Source: Apium graveolens (taxonomy: Eukaryota > Streptophyta > Magnoliopsida > Apiales > Apiaceae). Taken from it: a DNA stretch of 64,000 nt. Below, one piece after another: positions 24,379-34,550 of this stretch (positions are counted from its first letter, which is position 1; each line of letters begins with the position of its first letter). Under the pieces are notes generated by a model. That model was not told where the DNA came from. It was given only the letters and a program-made list of their open reading frames with translations, and ran no database searches. The stretch spans positions 1,302,001 through 1,366,000 of the forward strand of contig NC_133647.1 of NCBI RefSeq assembly GCF_009905375.1, given 5' to 3'. A program made the translations under genes and the position numbers.

Positions 24379-24729
24379 ATTGTTAGGTCCGAATATTCAT
24401 ACAGGGGGGAAATGTATGTTCTTCGTTTTCTAAAATTAATTGCAGCAGAAAATAAACCTCGAAAATGAAATAAACAAATACAAAGAGATTCACGGAATAA
24501 TTCTTATTATTAAGAAATTAAACCGTAAGGGTTTGCTTACAACTCCGAATATAAATAATTCGAAGCAACAAATATAGAGAGAACCAAAATAATAGCTATG
24601 AATCTAGGATTCTATCTATCACTCTAAAAATTTAAAGTTTCTAACAAAAAGTATTAAATACAATCAAGAAAATTTTAAATGATGACCTTGATATTTTTGT
24701 TCACGAATAAACAACCTGCACTACTTCAC

Positions 24730-24985
24730 TAACCTGTGACTAAATAAAATAGGAAGCATCAACTTGCGACATATAGAAGGAGCTGCCAAATGATTTTTTG
24801 AACTTACTTTTAGCACCCTGCGACCCTCATATATTTTTACAACCTGCGCTGAACAATTTAGGAGAACTTGCGACATACAGAACCTTAAACTGCGACTAAC
24901 TCATTTCACACTCTCAACCTGCGCCGTGTAAAGATAAAGGCAGGAGATAGCTTCATGTTAATTTATTTGAGCTATCCTGCGACAT
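24730..24985. promoter_or_regulatory. Cluster of TGCGAC/TGCGC motifs in F LTR
   Basis: Within about 250 bp the core CTGCGAC, TTGCGACAT or CTGCGC appears at about 24763, 24817, 24844, 24868, 24888, 24920 and 24975, in otherwise AT-rich DNA and all in one orientation. This could be a run of transcription-factor sites in U3. Inference only. Confidence 0.35.
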
Positions 24986-25222
24986 AGAAGATTAAATCTA
25001 TTGCTGCCTTTATCTCGTTGCACAAAATAAAAAGCAGCAGTGCTTGCTTTGTTTATTGCCGATTGGTACACTGAGTTGTACAACCAGCAAATGTACTCCA
25101 TTAAACTGTTGACTTCACGTGCATGTGACAGGAGCATCACGAGGAGAGACTGAGCGCTGAAAGGCACACACAACGGCAGGAGAGTGCGCGTCACGCGCCA
25201 ATAAGAAAACCAGCGAGGGAGA

Positions 25223-25270
25223 CGCGTGCGCTTCACGGCGCGTGCGCTTCACGGCGCGTGCGCTTCACTC
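25223..25270. repeat. Three tandem 16-bp CpG-rich repeats
   Basis: Unit CGCGTGCGCTTCACGG, two perfect copies and one differing in the last two bases, inside the F LTR. Confidence 0.85.
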
Positions 25271-26265
25271 GCGGTTAGGGGGCAGTCCGGTAGGAGAAAA
25301 AAAACGCTGCCATTTTACAAAATCTGTACAATTTTGTTTTGATGATTTCTTTTGTTCAAACCACACCAGTATTGTTCACTCGTACATGTTAAGTTCCATT
25401 CTGGCCGGAAAACCGAATTATTTATTTATTTATTTAATTAAAACAAAAAAATATATATTTGACTTTTAGATAAATAAATAAATAAAACCTGATTTTATTT
25501 ATTTATTTAATTAAAATTCAAACAATGATTTTATTTTTCCCAAAATTAAATATTGATATTAAATTAAATAAATAAATGTTTTGAGATTTATTTATTCATT
25601 TAATAAAAATCAACATTTAATTTATTTATTATAAAATCAAATTATGATCTAAAATTAAATAAATAAATGAGATAATTTTCATTTATTCATTTAATAAAAA
25701 ATCAGTCGTTGATTAGAAATAAATCCTGTAAATCCTGTAAATCCTCGGGCTATACTTCTCTGTATCTTCAGGCTTTCTAATCTCTGGGATTTTGTATCTT
25801 AATATATTTCCAGACTCCTTGAATACAAAAACCACTTAACAGTGTTCCTAAAAATAATACTCTGTTTCCTTTTACGGATCACTGACGTCTCATGCACAGG
25901 TCTGGTTCACAGACGACTAGTTCCGCTCTCAAGCCTTTGTATTATACCCGTCAAACCACTGTTAAGTCTTCTACCAAATATAACCAACTACACTAGTAAT
26001 CCTTGAGGTATTCACACTGATTCTGTCAACTGCTTCGAATGACTCCAACCTTATTCCTCCGATGCCTGAACATATTAATGAACTTCATACGGATCACTGT
26101 TGATATCTTCTTCACTGCAGCTAACAAAACCTTTTGTGCATATACCCAATAAACAATCTGTACTGATCCTAGTGGGACATAGATTATTTCAAAGTCCTTG
26201 TTCTATGTTGAGTTATCCAAACCAGTTTTGTTGAGATAACCATACAGTTTCAATCTTGCTCAACA

Positions 26266-26598
26266 TAGTCTGATTCTGTTGGATCAGAGGACCACCGAAC
26301 TTAATATGATTATTATGAGTAGTTGAGTACCGTAGTTGATTATTTGTTAAGGTAATTGATCAGAGGTGGGCCTGCTAATTGCTTCTTTGTTTAGGTTAAT
26401 ATTAATATTATTATAAATTTATTTAGATAATCAGTTAACCGTAATAAAAATAAACCCCCAAGACTATTTGATAAATGATTATTTAAAGGCCGACGGAGCA
26501 TAATAACTTGCTCTGTTGTGATAGCCGAGCGTCTAGGTGCAGGGTATCATATATGTAGGTTATATGGCTAATAGTATACCCGTTTATAGTAGGTAGGT
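26266..26598 (+). other. Unassigned AT-rich flank upstream of the CACTA relic
   Basis: Between the F LTR and the transposase ATG. No terminal CACTA repeat or coding frame was recognised. It may be the 5' end of the CACTA element, or residual F LTR if that boundary is wrong. Confidence 0.4.
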
Positions 26599-27308
26599 AT
26601 GATAGAGAAATGTCATACTTGGTTGAATCTTCCCAAGTATACCAAAGATTATATCGATGGAGTGAAATTGTTTGTGAAGAAAGCGATGGCCAATTACGCT
26701 ACTGTAGAATAAATAAAGTGCCCTTGTCGTAAGTGTGAAAATTATTTCTGGTGGTCTGCCGGTGATGTTGAGAGTCACCTGATATGCAGTGGACCGACAT
26801 TATCGTTCGTTAAGTGGATTTATGATCTTACTTTATTGGTAGACAAAACCGATAATATAGATTTTGAACCAAATCCCGGATTCAGAGATAATCTTGACGA
26901 GATTTTAGATATGACACACGACAACATGGGACCAAATGCATATGCCTGAAAAATTTATCGACTTGTCGATGATGGAAAATAGCCCCTCTACCCTGGTGGC
27001 AAAAATTTCTCGCGATTAAGTTTTTTAGGTAGGTTGTACCATTGGAAGTGTTTAAACAGAGTAACTGAGTCTGCATTCAGAGAGCTATTACAGTTGTTAT
27101 AAGATGCTGTTACCAGTATTAATGTGCCTTCCTCTTTTAATTCCGCTAAAAATATTGTAAAGTATCAAGGTCTTGACTACAAGAAGATAGATGCATGTCT
27201 AAATGACTGCATCTGGTATTTGGGGAGAATAAAAATAAAGTTTCTTGCAAGACTTGCGGTGTTTCAAGGTGGAAAGGCGTGGCACAAGAATCAAACGATG
27301 ACAATAGT

Positions 27309-27866
27309 GTGTATGGATAAATATCAAAGTGGTCACACAACTGAACGCCATATATCAGTTTAATTATCAAAGTTAACAGGGTATCATTTGAATCACTAAA
27401 GTCATAATAAATATCATACATATACCTCAAAATATGTGCTCGAGAATTGAAATTTATTTTATGGAGTTCTATATATTTTTCTTGAATCCTATTACAACCA
27501 AATGAAAATGTATGAATTCTAGTATTTTCGATAATATAATAAGATTTTTTAAAATTTATCTACTATTTATTTTTAATTTTGTAGTCATTTGCTTTATTTA
27601 AATAAAAATAATGAGTAGATAAATTTTTAAAAATCTCAAAAAATCATCTGAAATACTATGAATTCATAACTTTTCATTTGGTTGTAATAAGATTTTAAAA
27701 AAATATTTAGAACTCCATAAAATAAATTTTAATTCTCGAGCACATATTTTGAGGTATCTGTTTGATATTTATTATTACTTTAGTGATCCAAATGATACCC
27801 CGTTAAATTTGATGATTAAACTGATATATGACCTTCAGTTGAGTGACCACTTTGATATTTAACCCC
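27309..27866. mobile_element. Fold-back MITE inside the CACTA transposase
   Basis: A 558-bp AT-rich insert whose halves are inverted copies. The left side GATAAATATCAAAGTGGTCAC (27315 on) matches the right end GTGACCACTTTGATATTTAACC (to about 27864) reversed. Pairing continues through CTCGAGAATT and ATTACAACCAAATGAAAA to near the centre, so arms are about 270 bp. CAATAGT flanks both sides (27302-27308 and 27866-27872, sharing a boundary C), and joining across it restores the transposase reading DDNSKIPTKVMRYFP. No transposase inside. The superfamily is unclear. Confidence 0.8.
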
Positions 27867-28839
27867 AATAGTAAAATTCCCACAAAAGTAATGCGATATT
27901 TTCCACTGATCCCAAGGCTCCAACGACTATTTACGTGTAAATATTTTGCTAAACAAATGGTTTGGCATGCGGTTGAACGAAAGAAAGACGGGAAGTTACG
28001 TCATCCGACTGATGCTAAAGCTTGGAAGACTATAGCCGTCAAGTTTCCATATTTCCCATCTAAATCTCGCAATGTGAGATTGGGTTTAGCTATTGATGGG
28101 TTCAATCTATTTCGCAATATGACATACACAACACATGGACAATTGTAGTCGTGAACTACAACCTTCCTCCTTGGCAAAATATGAAACCAGAAAACTTAAT
28201 TCTTTCAACCATTATTCCTGGCCCGAATGATTCGGGAAACAACATCGATGTCTACATGCAGCCTCTGATTGAGGAGTTGAAAGAGCTATGGAAAACAGGA
28301 CTGGAAACGTATGATGCAGCAAGTAATCAAATCTTTACATTACGCGCAAGTGTCCTATGGACAATCAGCGACTCCCTGGTTATGGAATATTGTCTGGGTG
28401 GAGCATAAAAGGGAACCTTTAAATATCGTCAATATATTTAAAGCATAGCAAAAAAACTTTGTTATATGAACCATCAGAAATTTTTAGATGCTAACCACAA
28501 GTGGAGATCAGACAAAAGAAGATTTAATGTCGAAATGGAGGCTAGACCAAGTGCTCCGATGTTAACTGGGAGACAAGTTGCAGAAATTTTGGATGGTTAT
28601 GAGAATTCGTCCAGTGGAGTGGGTAAAAAAAGAAAAGTCAGTTGCGCTGTCAACCATTGGAATAAAAGGTCAATTTTTTTGAGTTGTCATATTGGAAGGA
28701 CGACTTAACTCAACACAACTTGGATGTTATGCATATAGAAAAGAACATATGCGATAGTGTTTTGGGAACCTTGTTGAGTATTAGTGGTAAAACTGAAGAT
28801 CATCTCTAGGCTAGGTCAGATATGAAGGATTTGGGTATT

Positions 28840-28844
28840 AGAAA
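28840..28844. repeat. Candidate left target site of the D/C array (AGAAA)
   Basis: The five bp before the D LTR. The matching copy would lie beyond the right edge of the window, so this is unverified. Confidence 0.35.
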
Positions 28845-31800
28845 TGTAATAACCCAAAAAAAATTGGACTTTTTGTAACCCTTATGAATAGTGATTTTGC
28901 TGATTATGCTGAATAAGAAAACTTTTCATGTCACACTTTGTAGGGGTTCTTTTATTGATATTCTGAGATCTTATTAGTACTCTATATGGTATATAAGTGT
29001 ATGTAAAGATCGTCAGAATCCAAATCCGAACACTTTGATTTTTCCCGAAAATCCACCAGATACCGAAAGAATTGAGTATAAGGTAACAGGATAAAAAAGA
29101 TTTGAATTCAAGGATTATAAGAGAGGATCATAAAAGGAATATAATTTATTGAGAAAGGTTAAGGAAACCCAAGTAATAAGATCCCGGGTATAATCCCTCA
29201 AACGATAAACGAGAACGAAAGTTATGCGAACCGTATAACAGATCAGCGGTCATTAGCCAAGTAATTAGGAGCTAATCAAAGGGGTTAGTGATGATGATGT
29301 CACCACACCAACAAGAAGAGGACAAGTGTGGGAAGATGACATAGGAAAATGACATAAGCATGACCAAAGGGAAGGAAGTGTTGGTTGATTATAAACCACA
29401 CAAAATTTACCATGGTTAAAAGGTAATTAATCAAAACAAAAGCAAAACAACCAACAAAACAAATCACAAATCACAAAAACACATTTTCTCCACCTTTTCA
29501 AGAAGAGCTCTCGGCTTTTTCATGTTTTCAAGGAGAAAATTTCCAAAAATCAAGATTCTAGCTTTGTTAAATTGCAAGGTAATTACCCAAGGTCCCTTAT
29601 GATTAGATAAGCATATCCTAGGAGTTTAAGCTTCTATTTCTTCATGAATCTCTTCCAATAAATTAAGGAAGAAGATGATGAATAGTATTTTCAAGATTAC
29701 TAACTTATTTTCTTTGATTTCCTTTAAGATCCAAGCATTCCTAAGTTATCTCAAGGCTTCTTAAGGCTTCCTAGCTACTCTAATCACTCCAAGTAAGGTA
29801 TAACACCTCCAAAACCTAACTTTACTTTGAGTATTAAGATGGTTTTGATGGTTATAGTAAATGAGAAGCATGATGCTTGTGTGTTTAGAGTTTGGATTGG
29901 ATTGTAGTGATTTGGATGTTGAAATCTTGTTTATAGTTAATGAAACTTAAGTATAGCTAGTAGTTCATGTGTGGGGTTGTATAAATTGGAATATCTTGAG
30001 GTTTGAGGACTGATGTAGTAAGGTTTGGATGAGGGTTGGTTGTATTGTTGGTTGTGAGTTGAATGGTGGTTGTTTGGAGTGGTTTAAAACTTGGTAATCG
30101 CGTAAACATAGCCGTCGTAATGCCTGATCTACTTTAGACTTTTTTGTTCTTAACATCAGGACCCGTGAACTCACTGTTAGGTTTTGACCATTTCCGTGAT
30201 TAGATAGTTCATGTTACGAGCTTCATTTTGATATGTGGTTCGCTTGAATCCGATATACGGTTTAGAAGAAACGACCGTTTTAAGTAACGGCGTTTCACGA
30301 ACGAACTATTACCCCTCGCCTTACTTTGAAACCTTGGTTAAGGCCCCTAAAAGACTAATTGGATTACGAAACAATTATGTAAAGTGGATTAGGCAGTTGC
30401 TAGAGTACTCGCGAAAGAATCGCCTTAAAATTCTTAATGGTTAATTTATTAAAAATGGTGGAGCCAAGGGTACTCGAACGACTTATGTGATTCGTTAAGC
30501 GTAGAAGTGACCATAAGCAAACGTTAGGGTTCAATTGGTTAAAGTCTAGTTTCTTAAGCGACCGTGGTTTAATTCCGACTTATGTTGTTGTTCATAGGTT
30601 ATCGGACCCACTCTAAGCTTAAGTCTAACCGGGAACACTCAGGCAAGTTTTCTACCCGTTATACTGTTGTTGTGATGTATATGCATTATCTTGTGATAGA
30701 TGCATGATGGTTAATTAGCAAATCTTGCAATATATATTGGAGCATGCTGCTATGGGATATATGCATGTCTGTTTCGTAATCTTGATATCTATCTGTTGAT
30801 TCCAATGCTTATAGTTGCATAATACCTATGCTAGAGATAAGCAGTAATTGCGTATACCCTTAGTATAGGGGACCCAAAGGTGAACATTTTCTAAAACCGG
30901 GAGTCGATGTTCCCGAGTATATTATATATATTTATATATATATATATGGATATAGTTTTCAAAACTATTAATCGAATAAGGTTTATTTGATAACTTTATT
31001 TTTATTAATGAATAGTATTTTGAATATTCAATGGAGGGATTATGACTCCGTTTATTCTATTTAATGAATATTATTTTGAATATTCATTCGAGGACTTATG
31101 ACTCCGTTTATTTTATTTAATGAATATTATTTTTGAATATTCATTCGAGGACTTATGACTCCGCTTATTTACTAAATAATATTCTTTATTTTATTAAAGA
31201 ATAATGTTTCGATAATCAAACTTATTTTCGATTATTCAAATAAAGATCATACTTTCGTATAAGTATATCTTTGGTTATTTATTATTCATTTCAAATATGA
31301 GCTTTAAAACTCCTACCTCGATTATTTTATAAGGATTACCCTTCATGGGAATATTATTTAAATAATAATATTCAGATACTTTCTAACATATCGGGACTGA
31401 TTTATTTTATTAAATCAGTATTACTCTAAACATTCTTTAAAATGTTTTCGAGTCTTCAAAATGATTTTAAAAGTTAGGGTGGATCCCAAAACTCATTTTT
31501 ATATTTAAGATCCTCCTTTCGAAGGGGATTTAAATACTCGCTCAAAACCTGAGGGATCCGGCTCTGTGGTGTGTTTTATATTCACAACAAGGTTGCTGTT
31601 TTGATAAAAGAGTTTTTGATTACTTACCCAACACTCGGGAAGTAAAATTCTTAGAACAAGTTAATCCATTAACAGGCACCGCCTGGGAAATATCGGTGAG
31701 TTTTCCTTTCCAACTAGATACGACTTCTTGGTGGAGCCGTATCAACAAGTTTCTACTTGGGGAAATGGGGGACAAGCTTTACGTTTCAGAGTCATGGATT

Positions 31801-33103
31801 TCATCTGAACTAGGAGTGGCGTAAGTGGTCGAGTGGCACCGACCCAGCCTTATTATATTGGCCCAAATGGCCTGGAAGTTCCGCTAAGACGGTCCATTCC
31901 TTAGGAGTCCAGTGTTCGGTTGACAAGTAAATCCGATAGGTTCTCCTCTACATGTAGAAAATGGTGGGGTTGCACTACTGCGACTGATCATCGTAAGTGG
32001 TCTTCCTGGCGCGGCAAACTCCCGTAATGAGTTCATCATCCAGTTTGGATATTTCTGCAACACTATCTGGAGCATTCGATCGAAAGGCTACGGATGGGTG
32101 ATTGCTGAGGCATTGACAGGGTCAAACGGTTATAATGATGTTTCCCTCAAATGAAGTATCTCGTAACTTCATTTCTTTTAAACAACATTTCAAGGATTGA
32201 ATCTATTCAAGTCTTATCTTGTAGTCTCATCTATGTGAGGAACTTTCGAAACTGTTTATATCTTGAATGGTGGTGCTTCAAGTAGTATTCAGAAAAGATA
32301 TAAGTATATTGGAGTATCTTGTAACTTCATCTTTTCAACTTATATCCAGTTAATGATTATCTTATGAATGACAAAGATTTTCTGGAAAAACGTTGAGACA
32401 AGGTTAGATATATGAGATCACCTTGCAACGATATTTTTATACAGTTATAAACTGGAACTATGTGTATATTATACATGTCAGAGGATTTCAAAGATTGTGA
32501 AAAGTATATATGTATATATATATACTGAATATTTTGCGACTTGGTCGCGTTAAGATGTCAACTTGGTTCATTTCTTCTTGACCAAGACTTTCATGAGTAC
32601 TATGAGAATGCTCATATATTGTTAATTATTATACATATTATTTCGGTGGGCTTGTTGCTCACCCTTGCTTTCTTCTTTCATTACACAACAACAGATAGAA
32701 AAGATGAACATGACCAAGCTTCCAATTCGCAAGCGGTTAGGAAACGTTCCGCAGTTTTCTGGAAGCGTTGATGCCGCCGTAGCTGAGGTAGGAACTACCA
32801 ATAGGCTAGGCTTTCAACTATTGATGAACCAGACTTATGTATATTATGAATTGTAATAATGGCAAAGAATATGTAAATTATTCAGAAACCCTTTTGAGGT
32901 GAAATGGTTTATAATTGTGGAGTAAAATGACTTGTGTTATTTTTGGTATTCATCTCTGAGACTATAACTTATGGTGTGTGTGTGTGTGTATGTTGTGGGG
33001 TCACAGTACACAGCAGTTGGTTGATTGTTAAGGTTAAGTATTATTAAGGGAAATGGAACTCGTGACAACCCGAATCCCAGACCCCAGATTTGGGGGTGTT
33101 ACA
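28845..33103 (+). repeat. D 5' LTR (4.26 kb)
   Basis: TGTAATAACCC to GGGGGTGTTACA. The start matches 38848 and the end is followed by a PBS. It contains three 56-57-bp repeats (31007-31170), TA-dinucleotide runs (30918-30950) and a GT run near 32977. Short apparent reading frames inside (for example 30235-30444) lack ATG starts and are disrupted in the middle LTR. No gene seen. Confidence 0.88.
31007..31170. repeat. Three palindrome-containing 56-57-bp tandem repeats in D LTR
   Basis: Each copy holds AATGAATATT...TTGAATATTCATT (inverted) followed by CGAGGACTTATGACTCCG. Also found in the middle LTR (40183-40350) and reversed in H (18081-18200). Confidence 0.8.
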
Positions 33104-33107
33104 GAAA

Positions 33108-33119
33108 TGGTATCAGAGC
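33108..33119 (+). other. D primer-binding site, tRNA-iMet
   Basis: TGGTATCAGAGC four nt after the LTR end at 33103. Confidence 0.92.
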
Positions 33120-33290
33120 CATGTGTTATAAACCTCAGAGATGATGTGACGTTAAGATAATAAGTTCACTAAGATAATAAGAACTATTGCCAAGTTCATA
33201 GTCGGGCTACCTAACGTAGTACTCACAGTTAAAACCCTTACGGGAACCCTTATAAATATTATGATAGTAACATAGTTCGTTCTCGTATAG

Positions 33291-34139
33291 GGCAGCGGGG
33301 CACCGAACCCTGAGGTTCAGGAGCATCAATATGAGGATGTTTTATTACATATTGGAGATCAAATTGTGAATCCAATAGAGTACCCTAACGAGGGACCGGA
33401 TGAGATTCATATTGAGAATGTTGCGGTTGAGGATGCTATCCCAGAAGGGATTGCTGCTGAGGAGGATCTCGTGGAGGATCCTGACGAGAATGAAGACAGG
33501 ACCGCTGAGGAATTGATGACCATAGTCAGGGCGACTACCAGAGCTAGAATAACTGCGAGGGTGGCACTAGAGGATGAAGAGTTACCAAGGGCACAAAGGA
33601 TAATGAGGGCAGAAGGAGTGGGGCCTTCCAAGACACCAATTATACCAGTATTAGACCCTCTTCCAGAGGTTCTTGTAGACATCCATGAGGTTCCACCAAT
33701 TCCTGTTCCCTCCCCTGTACAGAGCCCAGCACCTACTGAGGAAATGCCACCTTTATCTCCTGCACCATTGTCACCTGATACCGTGCTTGGTTATCCATTT
33801 GGATCCCCTGGGTCTGCACCACCTGCACCCCATGGACTGCTAGATGCTACCACTCAGGCTTCTCTTATCGCCGATTATCATATGATTTTGGGTGGCCTGT
33901 CTGAGGCCCGTAATGTTAGGAGTGATCTATTGGATCGACTTACTACACCAAGGATTGAGGGCGGGGTACTTCCGGCAGGATTAGCTTATAGCATGGACAG
34001 GATTGAGGCTACCACCCGAATTACAGCTAGAGGCCATCTTGAGGGTCAGGTTGATCCAGCTCTACTTGCGACTAGCTTAGACCTCATCACCTCTGTGATG
34101 GAGCAGGTTAGGGATGTCGTGCGTGGCCGCATTCCTTGA
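33291..34139 (+). CDS. D pre-gag ORF: acidic, proline-rich protein of unknown function
   Basis: Open for 282 codons after TAG 33288-33290. No ATG is present at the point where the C homologue starts: C has PEMFEREHDD where D has PEVQEHQYED. The first in-frame ATG is at 33516, so the start is lost, non-AUG or supplied by splicing. The N-terminal third is rich in Asp and Glu, the middle is Pro-rich (about 33690-33850), and the C-terminal part is helical-looking with Arg and Leu, ending VRDVVRGRIP. No known domain, zinc finger or membrane segment recognised. It lies between PBS and gag. The open frame contrasts with the wrecked gag-pol after it. Confidence 0.6.
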   Translation, partial: GSGAPNPEVQEHQYEDVLLHIGDQIVNPIEYPNEGPDEIHIENVAVEDAIPEGIAAEEDLVEDPDENEDRTAEELMTIVRATTRARITARVALEDEELPRAQRIMRAEGVGPSKTPIIPVLDPLPEVLVDIHEVPPIPVPSPVQSPAPTEEMPPLSPAPLSPDTVLGYPFGSPGSAPPAPHGLLDATTQASLIADYHMILGGLSEARNVRSDLLDRLTTPRIEGGVLPAGLAYSMDRIEATTRITARGHLEGQVDPALLATSLDLITSVMEQVRDVVRGRIP

Positions 34140-34550
34140 TCCGTGGTAGTGTGCAGAGCCAGAGCGATCAGACAAGGGTTTTATGTAGCACCGCTTTTGG
34201 AGGATTAGCCTAAGTTATGAATGATTAGTTCTAATGACTAGATGATTATCTATGGTAGTACTTTTGGGATAGAAGCGATCAGACCAAATGATGTAATTCT
34301 CTTTAATGTGTTTAGTTGTTGTACCCTGGAACAAATGGTTATGTATATATTCATTCCTTTCAGTTCAGATCAGTTTGTTTATGATGAGTTCATATTGTTA
34401 ATTGCATTATTAACACTTAAGGGTGTCATGAAGTTTATAAAACTTGAGAATTCATAAATTGCGATCATGTAAGGACTGAACGAGGGAAAGGATTAAGCAA
34501 AGTAAGTAAGACAACTATAAAGAGATTCCCAATTTTTTTCTTCAAGCATT
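34140..34550 (+). other. D spacer between pre-gag ORF and gag
   Basis: No coding frame. It contains TTCATTCCTTTCAG ending at 34363, a good match to a plant 3' splice site, and the same element is in C at 61861-61874. Confidence 0.5.

Larger units (their letters stand above)
19662..26265 (-). mobile_element. Element F: truncated SIRE-like Ty1/copia retrotransposon
   Basis: Minus-strand order: LTR 26265-24381, tRNA-iMet PBS, gag, protease, integrase, then only the start of RT, after which sequence switches to H at about 19661. The rest of RT, RNase H and the 3' LTR are missing. Long gag with a coiled-coil C-terminus and a gene order with integrase before RT mark it as copia, SIRE-like. Several stops and frameshifts show it is old. 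Confidence 0.8.
24381..26265 (-). repeat. F 5' LTR (about 1.9 kb, outer end uncertain)
   Basis: The PBS end is TGTTAGGTCC on the plus strand, the same terminus as the E LTR. The outer end is taken at CTCAACA (26265), giving TGTTGAG...CTAACA in element orientation; no second LTR is available to confirm it. It holds a cluster of TGCGAC motifs (24730-24985), three 16-bp repeats (25223-25270) and AT-rich alternating TTTATTTA/TAAATAAA blocks (25418-25700). Confidence 0.6.
26599..28844 (+). pseudogene. CACTA (En/Spm) TNP2-type transposase, fragmented
   Basis: ATG at 26599 starts a transposase-associated domain (YIDGVKLFVKKAMANYA, then CPCRKCENYF, HLICSGPTLSFVKW). After a stop at 26710-26712 the same frame goes on to TNP2 segments (PLYPGGKNFSRLSFLGRLYH, GLDYKKIDACLNDC). 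A MITE interrupts at about 27309-27866. TNP2 then resumes: YFPLIPRLQRLF, VWHAVERKKDGKLRHPTDAK, NVRLGLAIDGFN, NLPPW, STIIPGPNDSGNNIDVYMQP and HNLDVMHIEKNICDSVLGTL. Several further stops (near 26946, 26979, 27100, 28148) and frame changes show it is dead. D cuts it off at 28845. In life this enzyme would mobilise CACTA-ended elements by cut and paste. Confidence 0.85.

Noticed and set aside
30235..30444. A 69-codon frame in the D LTR with a similar frame in H (18734-18943)
   Set aside because: Both start with GTG, not ATG, the middle LTR has stops at the same place, and LTR similarity explains the shared frame.
32960..33000. GT-dinucleotide run near 32977 and TA-dinucleotide runs near 30930 and 40110
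   Set aside because: Ordinary simple repeats within LTRs.
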